Below, piece after piece: positions 11,741 to 23,553 of a DNA stretch of 64,000 nucleotides. The stretch covers positions 64,724,239 through 64,788,238 of the forward strand of contig CM028379.1 of the NCBI GenBank assembly GCA_013146195.2, in the 5' to 3' direction. This DNA comes from Codonopsis lanceolata. Lineage: Eukaryota > Streptophyta > Magnoliopsida > Asterales > Campanulaceae. Both the position numbers and the translations under genes were made by a program. Under the pieces are notes generated by a model. It was not told where the DNA came from and made no database searches. It saw nothing but the letters and a program-made list of their open reading frames with translations. Each line of letters begins with the position of its first letter. The stretch's first letter is position 1.

Positions 11741-12751
11741 CTTGCATATGATGTCTTGTGGGAACTACCTTCTAATTCATTTGATTTGTGTGTGAACAGG
11801 GAATTACACCCTGGTTCATTTGGACGGTTTAGTAAGTAAGAAGGAGTGGATATCTTGTGGAGTATCGAAATGACGCCTCTTCACGGGTTTTTCGTCATAT
11901 ATTAAATGACACCACGGTTATGTTTATGTTACATAATTATATGTTGCATATATATTGTAGTAGCGCATCGGGTCATTATGACTCATCTCGTACTTGTTTT
12001 TAGTTGCGATCGATAAGGTCGAGTAGATCGAGATGTGAGCGGTGGTCGATAGATCGAGGTTAGATCGTGTGGTTCGTGTTTGTAGCAGCCGACTTTCCCG
12101 AGTAGCAGCTTGTGGAGTCTTGTTCCTTTTTAGCATTGTCATTGATTTCATGTACTTTGCTATTCTTGTGAGATCAACATTTTGTAAAGTTATTTAGACT
12201 TTACAGTCGGGTAGAATACTTGGGTATTTGTATTGGTTATTTCTTGGGCCGACATGTAGTGTCGTGCCTTGTTTGTGGTTTTAGTATATATTTCAGTTGT
12301 CTCCCGGGCACGCAGTAGCTTTGGGGAATTTCCTTATTCTAATTTTTTATAGTTGTTGGTTGACCCCGGTATGCTTTAGCCGTTGGGTATTTGTTATATC
12401 AGGTTGGTTCTTTGTTGAAACGTCGGCCTGGAGTGCCGATGGTTTGATTAGCGTCTGCAATGTTGCGGCACACGAGTTTTGTTTTTCCTCCTTTGAGAGA
12501 TAATGTCTCTCTTGGTTTCATTGTCGTTGGTTTCGAGCTTCATAGCTTGGGACTTCTTTCTTATATTGCTTCCGCTGATTTGATTTTTGAAATACCGTAT
12601 TTTAGTGCGGCGTTATGTTCATGTTTAGAGCGAGTTTGCTCGACTGTTTGACTAGCACTACTGTTTATCAAGTGCTTGTCCTCTTATTAAGTTAGTTCCA
12701 GCGGCACGACCTTGGGATTTCGTGTTGGAATCCGGGTCGGGTCGTTACAGT

Positions 12752-12763
12752 TGGTATCAGAGC
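12752..12763 (+). other. Primer binding site, initiator Met tRNA type
   Basis: TGGTATCAGAGC begins 2 bp after the 5' LTR of element A. It is the standard plant retrotransposon primer site complementary to the 3' end of initiator methionine tRNA. It fixes the 3' LTR boundary and the plus orientation. Confidence 0.9.
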
Positions 12764-14369
12764 TTATGTTAGCTATAAGCCAGGATAGGTTTCATGGCCT
12801 AGTTTGGGTTTGGGTTTTCGTCGAGTATTTACCGTCGAGTGTTGTTTATAATGCCTTATTGGCATATTCTTTGGTACAAGTATACGACTTGGAGTACTAA
12901 GTTCGTTTGGTCTAGATTTCCGTGAGTGAAGGTTTGTGTCTAGGAGTATTATATGTCTCCTTTATTGCTTATGAGTTGCAGTTATACCAAGAGTAGGTGC
13001 TGCATTTCAGTAGAGTTGTTGTTTCTTAATCCAATTTTAGGAATCATAGAAGCTAGACTGTTAGTCCCAAGGGTGATCGTCGTGTTAATCATTATGGCGA
13101 ATGTTCGTCGTAATACGTTTCGAGAGCGGAGTGGTTAAGCCTCCCGTGATACCTATTAGTATTTCATAGATTACTATATAGGTGTATATAGTTATGGTAG
13201 TATTTAATCACCAGTTCTTGTATTACTTGTGTTGGGAATTTGAGAACCCTTTCCCGATGGTTGTGTTTTGGTATCTGGGGGACTACCTTGATCAAGGTGA
13301 AATTTCCTCATGATATGTTGGAACTTGGTGATGGGCCAATAGGTGATCACACGATGATTGGTTGGATCGGTTGTCGACCCGTATACGGTTTGACTTATAA
13401 GGATTGGTTATATACTAGTTAGTAAGAATATGCTACCTAGTGACTTGTGAAGTGTTGTATTGTTTTGTTATTGGTCTAATACATTGATAGAGTATTAGCC
13501 TTGAATAATGTGTTTTATCTACCATTGATAGGTAGTTAATAGTATGAATATTCCATACTTGGTATACATACATAGTAAATTAATATGCTATGTTGCATGA
13601 TGTTGATGTCATGCCTATATGTGTTTATTATTGCTATTGTTGAGACCGATATAAAGGATGTTGATATGTGATTCACGAACACCCCACATCCTGTACGACG
13701 AAAGCTTTTGAAGTCACTTCAGAGGGCCCCTGACTTGATTATCAAGAGGTCTTCGTCGGAGAACTAGAATGGTATAATATGAGATAGGAATTGACTGAAC
13801 CCGTTACCAAACGGAATGGAATTGAAAATGGTATCTTGTTTTGCTTGTGCAAATATGTGCAACTTGTATATGGAGATCATGCTATGAATGAAATGAACTT
13901 GTGACTTGATCGAATGAGTTACACTGTATTGAATGTCTTTCTTGTTGGGCGAATATGTGGTCTATGATGATGATTGACTACTTGATTATAGTGTAAGGAC
14001 GTTAGACCCTAGAGATTCGTATTGTGGCTGGAATAATTTAGCTAGCCCAGAAAAAAAAAAATTCTTGGTTGGGAAGTTAGTTAGTTTGGTGCAATTAATG
14101 CACATGCATGAATTACCTGATTAGTTGATAGAGAGGCATTTAAACCTTGATATCCACGTTTGATGGAACTTTGTAAGCTTTGCTAATGTCTTTGAACTCC
14201 GTCAAGAGTCAAGATGACTTGATTTTGGAATTTATTGTAGTTGAGATTTGAGTATTTCTCCCCCTCGTGTTTTGAGGCATACCTAGACGGTCACCTCGAC
14301 TTCATGTGCATGCCAGAGTATTGAACTTTTGGTTGTTGTCGAGTTTCGAATTCGAGGACGAATTCTTTT
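12764..14369 (+). other. Element A interior, no intact coding domain
   Basis: Only short unconvincing ORFs occur. The stretch near 13500-13800 is related, inverted, to element I around 44150-44350, which lies upstream of RT there. Near the 3' end, codons for EFEDEF followed by a stop (about 14350-14370) match the C-terminal end typical of Tekay-type polyproteins. This fits a large internal deletion that removed most of gag-pol while keeping both edges. Positions 14050-14059 are a short A run. Confidence 0.6.
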
Positions 14370-14382
14370 AAGGTGGTGAGGA
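14370..14382 (+). other. Polypurine tract of element A
   Basis: AAGGTGGTGAGGA directly abuts the TG of the second LTR at 14383, the expected plus-strand priming site. It confirms orientation and the LTR start. Confidence 0.8.
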
Positions 14383-17238
14383 TGTAAGACCCCGAACCTT
14401 CGTGTATTTGACTTTCTCGTGTTGCATGCTTTGTTGTTAATGCGTCGAGTGTTTATCTTAACATGATAGCACCTAAATAAGTCTCATTGGAGTCTTAGTA
14501 CCTTGCATATAAGATTTACAATGTTCATCTTAGTTGTTGTATGCTTGGTTGAGAGTTTAGAAGCATTGTTGCTTCGTTTGAGCCTTAGGGTTTCTCGGGA
14601 TTGCCTTCGTTGCTTGTATTGTTTGTGCTTTCAACTTGCGAGAAGTTCATTTAAGTTCTAAACCAAGTGTACTAGTATTTCTCATGCTTGCATAATCATT
14701 GTTCATAGACTTGTTGCATTTGGAAATAAGATGACCAACATATTACTTCACAGATTCAGTCCAGTTTCGGGAACACTTCGGGAACATTCTGGTACCAATC
14801 TACTAAATATAATTTTCTAAAAATTTAGTATGTTTTACCTACATATGTTAGGATACTCCCTGTAAAATATGGTATTTTTCCAAGGTGTATAAGTACCTCA
14901 TTTAGGTCTTGACTTACGGCTGTGCCAGAATTCTGTTTTCAGGAAATCAGCTTCTGTACTTGAACTTGTAGTAGCCATATTTTGATGAATATAAGTCCAA
15001 ATTGAGTAATTTAAAAGGCTAAACTATATTTTAAAGAGTTTAGTTTTACAAAAATCAATAATCACCTCATTTGGAGGTGTGAGATATTTATGGTCGATTT
15101 TACAAGATTGACTGTCTGTTTTCTAGATTTTGGGTTTTTGACTTGTTTTGGTTGAAGACCCCCTTGCCCCTTGCCCCTTGTCCAAAGTCCGACCATTTCA
15201 GCCTAGAACACCATTTTTGACTTTAGTCAAACCCTTCTAAGCCCTTGGATCAACCCTTATCAAAGGCCATCCTCCCTTAGCCAATAGAAAGGCTTATAAC
15301 CCCCTTCACTTGGATTAGGGTCTAAATGGTAAGTATATAAATCATTTTTCCAGCCTAATTCAGCCATTTGTGATCAAAAACTTCAGAGATGCAGAGCTTC
15401 AAGCTCCATTTTCGTCCATGGAGGAAACCCTAGCTTGAGAGACCATTTCCCGGAGTTCTGGTGGTCCGATCGGCGATCCAAGACCGCCAAATCGAAGCCC
15501 TTGATCTTCTCTACAACAATCCTTGCTTTGATCATCCTTTCCTCCATTAATCTTAGGACTAAGGTACGTTGAGAAATCCCTGAGATTTTCATGTTCAATA
15601 AAGTAACATGACCCCTTCATTATAGTTCTTCTATTGATGATTATGAACACTTTTTGTGAAGAAGAAACCACCAATTCAACCTATAAAATATGTGTAGAAT
15701 TTTATGAATTCTTATTGAAGTTGTGATTTTGACTTTATGCAAAGCATGAATGTTGTTTATAATGAGCTTAGGAACAACTCTTGTGAAAGATTATGTTTCA
15801 ATTCAAAGTTTAACAAAATCTCCGATTCTAGGGTTTGAAACTCGGGATTGTGTTTAAGGCTAGTTTAAGATCATGAACGGCCTAGTTATTGAGTTCTAAA
15901 TGAAAGGAGAACTTAGGAAAGGGCAATGTGATGCATAGAGTATCAATGCTCTATTTGGTTGAATTTTAGTAAAACTCACCGGAGTTGAGATTAGGGAGTT
16001 ATTGAACAATACCGACTCCACATTCAATCCCTACGACGTTTGTAGTTCGTTAGACTAATATATTAGCTTACGTGACTTTGGGATGGATTGAAGGGCATGT
16101 TTGATATGAGTGATTATAAGACTCAATCGAGTTCTTATGTGGTTTATGTGATTGTGTTAAACAAATGCACAATTGAGAGCATGTTGTAGAATGATGTATC
16201 TACTTGACGGGTTGTATTCACTCTTATCGAATTCCTACTTGATTCTTTAATGAGTAAAAACACCTACTTGTAGAATAATGAATTTGAGGACTATTCTATG
16301 AGAAGATTTGGATTGGGGCTTTCTTAGTACTCTATACATGGAGTCTACTTGTATAAGTCGCTACGATGACCATGTTGTTATCTAAGACTCACTGGTATGG
16401 TTTGACCTTACGGGTTATTACCGCTCTAGTGTTGCTTAAGTCTTTGACTACCATCGACTTTTGTGTTATTGAATGAGTTACGACTCTAGGAAGAGTTTAG
16501 TAAATGGCTTCATGATCCGAGACTAACGGAGTAGTCTTGGATAGTACTTAATGGACTGATGGTTAAGTTGTGACTCTGTTGAATTTCATAGGTGAATATA
16601 GAATACTGTGTATATTTTATATTATGACTAAATGCATGATTTCCTACCTTGTCAAGAATTGATTCTTCTATGTGTTTCTATGATATGACTTATGAGCATA
16701 TTGAATGTATTTGCCTTCGTGCCTGATCTGTTCTACAGTTAATGAATTGTGGTGAACTTGGATTCTACTATTAAGTGGAATTATGAATCAAAATTAAACT
16801 AAGCTTGATTTCACAATAATCAACTTGGGCTTCCCTTATATAATTGACTTGGGATTTGAACTAAGATTCCTAAATGGAATGAGAACCTTGCTATGCCTCA
16901 AACGAGAACATAGAAAAGAGTCTTAGGACACATATAGTGTTCAAACTCTATTTGGTTGGAATTGTAGTAAAGACTCAACGGAGTCGAATTAAGGAACAAT
17001 TGAACCTTACGAGGATCGTGGTGAGATCCTATGACAATTATATTCCAGTTGACTAGATTACTAGCTTTTGGGACTTGAATTGAATAGAGTGAACAAACTT
17101 GGCACTTATGATTTAGAGACTTAAATGAGTTCCTATTGTGGTTTTGTGATTTATGTAACAATGTGCATAATCGTATGAGTTTAGTAGGTCATTGTATCTA
17201 CTTGAGAATTAGCAAGTAAACATCTACTTGTGCATTGC
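14383..17238 (+). repeat. 3' LTR of element A, truncated
   Basis: Nearly the same sequence as 8232-11088, shifted by about 6.15 kb. It stops after CTTGTGCATTGC, where a different LTR (B) begins with TGTGAGAACCC. Roughly the last 1.66 kb of the LTR are missing. The copies differ mostly by scattered substitutions; a denser patch lies around 14760-14830. Confidence 0.85.
15333..15568 (+). promoter_or_regulatory. LTR promoter and leader of element A, 3' copy
   Basis: Repeats the TATA-like AAGTATATAAATC (about 15331-15343), the GC-rich leader block and the donor-like CTAAGGTACGTT with GT at 15564-15565. Confidence 0.5.
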
Positions 17239-20200
17239 TGTGAGAACCCAAACCCCATTTCATGTTTGACATCATTATAACATGTTTACAATATGTCTTG
17301 ACATATTTGAGACTTCATTTCATTCATATCGAGTTGGCATTGAATTGGTTAAGATCATAACAGAGTATTGGTCTTCCATGCGTTGCATGCCTTGTTGTTG
17401 TTGTTTCGGGTGTTCGTTTTAACGTGTTAGCACCTTAACAAGTTTCATGAGAGTCTTAATACCTTGCATACAAGATTTACAATGTTCATCTTAGTTGTTT
17501 CATGCTTGGTTGGGAGTTTAGAAGCTTCGTTGCTTCGTTTGTGTTTTAGGTTGTACATCATTGCTTGTATTGCCTTCATTTCGTCTCGAGAGAAGTTCGG
17601 TTGAGTTCTAGGACTTGAATACAAGCCATAACCATGATTTAACAAGCCTAATACATGTTCATTCTATCCTAGATTGAGTTGGGATTGATTCGGGTTTGAT
17701 TCGTTGGCCAATTGTCGAGTGGTTCCAGCCATGTTTTAGCTTGATTCGAATGTGTTTCGGGTGTGTTTCCGACTTGTTTTGGGCTTGGTAACACCTTAGG
17801 ATTGTTGCCTTTGAGTTTGGACATGTTTAGGACATGTTTAGGACAAGTTTTAGTTCAGAACCTCGCGGTCGCATTGAGTTTTGGAGGCTGGCTCGCGTGG
17901 AGATGCTGAGAGCATGCAAAAATGTGCAGAATGCTGGAAGGGGGACCATGCGGTCGCATGGCCCCAAAGTGAAGCGACCGCAAGGTGCCAGATTCAGCCT
18001 ATTTGAGTTTTTGAGTGTTTTTGGTTGAAGACCCTTGTGCCCTTGCCCCTTGGCCGACCTTGGGCACTCAAAGCCACCTTTGTTGACTTGTCTAAGATGC
18101 TTTTGAACCCTTAGATCATCTCTTATTAATGGCTCACATGCCATAGCCAATGAGAAGCCTCATAATGCCCTTCACTTGGATTGGGGGCTTTGTAGACAAG
18201 TATATAAGCCATCTTTCATCAAAACCAGCCATTGTTGGTCTAAAAGTTCAGAGAATCAGAGCTCACTTCACCATTTTCGTCCAAATCAAGAACACCAACT
18301 TGAAGGACCATTTCCCGGAGTTCCGGTGGTCCGATCGGCGAACCGAGACCGCCAAATCGAAGGCCTCGACCTCCTCTACAACAATCCTTGCTTTGATCAC
18401 TCATTCCTCCATTAATCATAGGACTAAGGTGAGTGACAATTCCCTGAGATTTTCATGTTAAACAAAATAGCATGACCCCTTCATTATAGTTGTTTTAATG
18501 TTGATTTTGAACACCTTTTGTGAAGACACAACCTTCAATTCAACATATAAAATGTGAGTATGATTTTATGAAATCTCTATGAAGTTATGATTTTGACATT
18601 TATTAAAGCATGAATGTTGTTTGTATTAAGCTTGGGAATAACTCTTGTGAAAGAATTCGGTTCAATTCAAGGTTTAACAAAATCACCGAAACTAGGGTTT
18701 GAAACTCGAGATTGTGTTTAAGGCTAGTTCGAGAACATGAACGGCTTAGTTATAAAGTTCTAAATGAACGGAGAACTTAGGAGAAGGCAATGTGATACAT
18801 ATAGTATCAATACTCTTCTCGGTTGAATTGTAGTAAAACTCACCGGAGTTGAATTTAGGGAGTTATGAACAATAACGACTCCACAATCAATCCCTACGAC
18901 GAATGTAGTTCGTTAGACTAATGAATTAGCTTACGATACTTTGAGATGGATTGATGAGTATGCCTTGATGTATGTGTGCTTGTAAGACTCAATCGAGTTC
19001 TTATGCGGTTGTGTGATCGTGTGGAGTAAATGCATGATCGAGAGCATGTTATAGAATGACATATCTATTTGACATGATGAATTTAGTGCGTTAGACTAAT
19101 GAATTAGCTTACGTGACTTTGGGATGGATTGAAGGGTATATTTGATATGCGTGCTTATAAGACTCAATCGAGTTCTTATGTGGTTTGTGTGATCGTGTGA
19201 AATAAATGCATGATTGAGAGCATGTTGTAGAATAATGAATCTATTTGACATGTTGAATTCGCTTTTGTCGAATTCTTGTGTGATCCCTTAAGTGAGTAAA
19301 CAACTACTTGTTGAATAAGTTCGCTCTTGTCGAACTTATTCCTTATTTGAGATTTCATGACCAGTAAACATCTACTTGGCATTGCATTAGTCCAGCTGGC
19401 ATATTTGATTGAGTCGTTGGTGTGACAATGCATCGCCGTCACGAGTTATGGGACTCGTGATAGTGATGGATTGTTATTCCGGGTTTTTATCACACACGCC
19501 TCCACTGTTGGCCACAAGTGGGAAGTAGCACCTTGCTGTAACCAAGAGAGCACATTGGAAGGTCTAAGTACCAAGGAGAGAGCTTGGTACCCGAAAGCAG
19601 AACTCGGTACTCGAGTAGAGAACTCGATACTTTGATACACTAATCACGGGTATCATTGGCACGAATGTTAACGCTGTGTATTGCAGGAGCTACGTAGCGG
19701 CATCGGTTTCATATCCTATCCTCCTTATATGTGGTTTACCTTTATAGCACTTATGTGAAACAATGTGCTACCATGGATATGTGTTTTAAGTGTTTATTAA
19801 ATGAACGCTTTGAGTGGCTTGATATTAAAAATGATATCTTGATATGTATGCTGCATGATGCCATGACATGCATAATTGTTAACTCACAAAGTCTTTATGA
19901 CTTACCCCCTCCCTTTTACTGCTTTAGATCCGAGCCGTTCAGGTACCGCTCGTTGAGGCGTAGCAGGGTTCGTGCTTGTCCGTGATCGCACGCGACGAGG
20001 TTGTGGTTATTAGATGTCCTTGTTTTGTTCTCTTTTGTAAGGACGTTGGGATTAGCAAGTCATTTAGACTTTGCTTTGGGAATTTGGTTTTGTTGTATTT
20101 ATGTCTATACCTGTATCCTATTTTGTGTGCCGGCGCATGTACGCCGAGCCTTGTATAGCTGTATTATGGTTCATCTGTTTTAAAACTTCCGCTGGGCATT

Positions 20201-20376
20201 ACTTTAGCTCTTATTTAAGTATGTTGTTCTCCGGCATGTTATAGCCGTCGAGGTATATTTGCATGAACTGTGTAGTGTTGGGTTCCGGTAGTAAATTCGC
20301 CGATGATTTGGTATAATTGTATTAATTGTTATATCAGGTGTAAAAAGTTTTAAATTATTCCGGCCTTTTGGTGCCG
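17239..20376 (+). repeat. LTR B, plus strand, 3' end missing
   Basis: Begins TGTGAGAACCCAAACCCCATT and is the same family as the complete solo LTR K (50737-54000, minus). Against K it lacks only the last 350 or so bases and breaks off after GGTGCCGAG. Inside: a CpG palindrome (CCATGCGGTCGCATGG, 17946-17961), TATA (18201-18208), a donor-like AAGGTGAGT (GT at 18429), and an acceptor-like TTGCAG (ending 19686). A block at 18960-19060 is partly repeated at about 19080-19240. It was probably inserted into the 3' LTR of element A. The other half of that LTR does not follow, so later rearrangement removed it. Confidence 0.8.
18199..18434 (+). promoter_or_regulatory. LTR B promoter and leader
   Basis: TATATAAGCC at 18201-18210, the GC-rich TTTCCCGGAGTTCCGGTGG leader block at about 18307-18326, then ACTAAGGTGAGTG, a near-consensus plant splice donor, at 18424-18436. 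Confidence 0.55.
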
Positions 20377-21268
20377 AGTTCTCTACTCGGGAAAATAGCA
20401 CTAGCCAATGCGCTCAATTCGTTACGACAAAGGGGGCTACTTCCCCACTGTAGCTAGCAGTGGAGGGGTGTGTGAAAACTGAATCCGGTACGGCGATACA
20501 TTGCAACCACGAATCCCATAATTCGTGAAGACAATGCATCGTCCCACCTTCAACATGAAAACTCAAGTAATGCTAGCTGGACTTATATGCAATGCACAAG
20601 TAGATGTTTACTTGCTTATTCTCAAGTAGATATAATGATCTACTAAACTCGTACGATTATGCACATTGTTACAATAATCACAAAACCACAATAGGAGCTC
20701 ATTTGAGTCTCTAAATCATAAGTGTCAAGTTGTTCACTCTATTCGATTCAAGTCCCAAAAGCTAGTAATCTAGTCAAATGGAATATAATTATCATAGGAT
20801 ATCACCACAATCCTCGTAAGGTTTAGTTGTTCCTTAACTCGACTCCGTTGAGTCCTTACTACTGTTTCATCCAAATAGGGTATAAATTCTATATGCATTT
20901 CTAGCGCTTCTATGTTCTTGTTTAAGACATAGCTAGATTCTTGTTCCATTTACGAACCCTAGTTCACGTATCAATAAGTCAAGTAGAAGATGGAAGCCTA
21001 AGTTGATTAATATCAAATCAAGCCTTAGTTAAATTCAAGTTCATAATCCCACCTATTAGTGGAATCCAAATTTCATAGCAATTTAACAACCCAATAGTAG
21101 AACATGCTTGAAGGCAAGAAACACTATATGCTTTATAAGTCATATTCATCTAGTATGGAGAATCAATCCTTAACAAGTTCAAATATTACAAAATCACTCG
21201 GTGCAGCAATATTTCTAATTGCATTAAAAATTCCTCTCAACACAAAATGTACTGAATATTTCTTACTC

Positions 21269-22185
21269 AGAAAGTAGGCTCTTTAAACTATAAGTTAGCC
21301 TTTTAAATCACTTCATTTGGACTTGTGTTCATCAATCTATAATCATATCAAGATCAAACTAATAGTCTGTTTTTCTGTTATGATTATTCTGCCCAGTCAA
21401 TTTATAAATTCGACCATTATTTTCTCACAACTCCAAATTTCATGAATTTTATATATTAAGAAACTAGACTCTAGGAAATATAATTTAGAAGTTTAAAGTA
21501 CTCTATTTGGACATGTATTCATCAAAATACAGTTACCTCAAGTTTATGTTAAAAATCTGGTTCTCTGTTGTGACTCATTCTGCTTTGTCAACTTGTAAAC
21601 TTAGCCATGAATTTCTCACAACTCCAAGTGATTGGATTATTGCCTAGTCTGAAACTAGACTCTTGAAACTATAATTTAGACTTTTAAATTACTCCATTAG
21701 GACTTGTATTCATCAAAATACAGCCCCTCCAAGTTCATGTCAGAAATCTGATTTTCTGTTGTGGCCTGTACTGCATGTCCATCATAAAAACTTCACCAAA
21801 AATTCCTCATCGATCCAAATGACACATATTTTACATTTTCAGAAACTAAACTCTTTTATATAGAGTTTACCATTTTGAAATACTCAAATTGGACTTATAT
21901 TCATCAAGTCATGGTCCTCTCAAGTTCAAGACACAAATCTGATTCTCTGCTATGACTTACATTGAGTGTCTATCATAGAAAATTCACCAAATATTCCTCA
22001 TAAATCCAAATATCATAAATATTACATTTTCAGAAACTATATTCTCTGAAGTACAACTTAGAATTTTAAACTACTCAATTCAGTCATGTATTGATAGAAA
22101 TATGGTTGCCTCAATATCATGTTAACAGATTGACTTTCTGGTAACAACTTACTGGAACAACCACGATTTTTGACTAATGAAAAAT
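21269..22185 (-). repeat. 190-bp tandem array, about five diverged units
   Basis: Units start at about 21269, 21459, 21649, 21841 and 22032 (spacing 190-192 bp). Each opens with AGAAACTAGACTCT or a variant, then a 'TTTTAAA..ACTC.ATTTGGACTTGTATTCATCAA' type stretch, then CAAATCTG..TCTCTGTTGTGACT. The element A LTR has only one such unit, inverted, near 8790-8930, so the array arose by local amplification inside an LTR U3. The fifth unit is cut by a LINE tail. Confidence 0.8.
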
Positions 22186-22310
22186 ATATATATTTTTTTT
22201 TAGGGAAGCAGGGCGGCACCTGCGGGCATTTTATTAATAAAAATAAGAAATACAAACTTGAGGGGGACAACCAGCCTTGCCCTTATATGTGGGAGGACAG
22301 AGGAGCCTAA
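22186..22310 (-). mobile_element. 5'-truncated LINE 3' end, inverted
   Basis: Reverse complement of the LINE 3' UTR. The strand reads GTTAGGCTCCTCTGTCCTCC, GGCTGGTTGTCCCCCTCAAG, an AATAAAA signal and an A-rich tail, matching 7730-7850 of the full-length LINE with substitutions. Only about 125 bp are present, a typical dead-on-arrival insertion. It splits the last unit of the 190-bp array; LTR C resumes just after it. Confidence 0.8.
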
Positions 22311-22470
22311 CATGTATGAAACTTTACAGTGAGTTACCTAACATGTATAGGTATAACATACTACATTTTTAGAAAATTCCCTTTAGTAGATTAGTAGCAG
22401 TAACTTCCCAAAATTTGCCCAAAACAGAAACTGAATTTGTATTGTTTGTTTTCCAACAAGTTCATGAACA

Positions 22471-23553
22471 ACAATGATTCCAAATCAAAGCCTAAACATA
22501 TTTCAAACTAAACCCAAGACCAAAATCATCAAGTCAAGATCCATGGAAAAATTTCCAGATTTCATAGAAGCATCAAAACATTTTATAAACTTGATAAAAC
22601 TCTTCCTTAGCATGATCTAAGCAACTTTAATGAAGACTAGCATGACAAACAATCTAGCATACAAAATTCTGGAAATTTGCAACTTACCTTAAGCCCATTA
22701 AAAGCGGGAGAAAATGAAAACAAACCAAGGATTAGTAGTCTCCTCGTCAATAGCTACGATTGGGTGGTCTCGAATCCAAAATCGGGTGGCCGGATCTCCG
22801 GGAAATCACAAAACACACACTAATCTCACCAAGAATCTCCTACACACAAGCTCTCATCAATGGTGGCTGAAAATATCTAAAGTAGGTGTAATGAGTGGAG
22901 AAAATCTGATATGTCAAGGCACCAAGGTTAGGATGTGAGTGGATTCCATGTGTCAAGCTATGATAGGTCAATTTTTAAATGAGATTAAGTCCCTAATTGA
23001 GGACTTAGTGCTAAAATTTTAACTTAAGCTTAATCCACTCTAATTAAGGTCTAATTAAGGTCTCAAGTCAGGTTTAGTGAAATTCATTAAGGGTCTCCAA
23101 GTAAATCCAATAAATAAGGCAAAACTCAAATTGCTGGAAATACCGAGAATAACTGATTCAGTCAACTTTAAAAATTGTGCATGTACTGAAATACAACTAC
23201 CAAAATTACGCAAGAGGTATGGTTAGAAAGATCTTGAAGTCTAGTTTCTAACGCATCAAACGAATCTCAATTCCGAGTTGTCTATAGAAAACTATGGCCA
23301 TATTACCACAACCCTATCATGTCTGAGGCGAATACACAAGTCACACCGGAAATGAAACACGAGCGTGTTCAAACTTAAACAAGACCAAACCAAAATAATA
23401 CCAAGTTAATCCCTAAGGTCCCCCTAGTCATTCAGGGCCAAACCTAGGATCAAAATAATACTAACCGAGTAATAAGACAACAGGATAACTAAAATCGTGA
23501 ATCGGGGAATCAAACATACGACGACAACTACTATGAACGTCGTGGCCACATGT
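22471..23553 (-). repeat. LTR D fragment, inverted
   Basis: Different subfamily from C. On the minus strand it carries a leader with GC-rich CCCGGAGATCCGGCCACC (near 22790) followed by CTTAAGGTAAGTT (donor-like, 22682-22693). Upstream of it, the 22960-23550 stretch matches nothing else here. It ends where LTR E starts with TGTGGCGACC. Neither LTR terminus of D is visible, so its limits are approximate. Confidence 0.5.

Larger units (their letters stand above)
8232..12749 (+). repeat. 5' LTR of element A (4518 bp)
   Basis: Starts TGTAAGACCCCGAACC and ends GGGTCGTTACA; termini are TG...CA with a 5-bp inverted TGTAA/TTACA. The first 2.85 kb recur at 14383-17238. Order inside: U3; TATA box (about 9184); leader ending in a splice-donor-like AAG/GTACG at 9413; two diverged copies of a module (about 9770-10060 and 10740-11060); an AT-rich minisatellite; and a 3' third unique here, because the other copy is truncated. 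An LTR this long is unusual; the internal duplication partly explains it. Confidence 0.85.
8232..17238 (+). mobile_element. LTR retrotransposon A: 4.5 kb LTRs, interior without RT
   Basis: Ty3/gypsy-type element. The 5' LTR (8232-12749) begins TGTAA and ends TTACA. A primer site complementary to initiator Met tRNA follows after 2 bp. The interior is only about 1.6 kb and ends in a polypurine tract. The second LTR starts at 14383 and is cut at 17238 by LTR B. No gag core, reverse transcriptase or integrase is found. The interior near 13680-13760 is related to the pre-RT part of minus-strand element I (about 44150-44220), so A looks like an internally deleted, non-autonomous derivative of that Tekay-like family. 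Most bases agree between the two LTR copies, so the insertion is not very old. Confidence 0.85.
20377..22470 (-). repeat. LTR C, inverted relative of element A LTR, internally deleted
   Basis: Reverse complement of an A-type LTR. From 20377 to about 21180 it runs backwards from A position about 11300 to about 10500. It then jumps to the U3 region, so the leader with TATA and donor is deleted. U3 is expanded into a 190-bp tandem array (21269-22185), interrupted by a LINE tail, and ends near the counterpart of A 8550. Conserved pieces include TTCCCCACTGTAGCTAGC (20441). The junction with B at 20376 shows short microhomology (CCGAG). Confidence 0.65.

Noticed and set aside
12752..12763. A tRNA gene end
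   Set aside because: It is a 12-bp primer binding site next to an LTR; no cloverleaf surrounds it.
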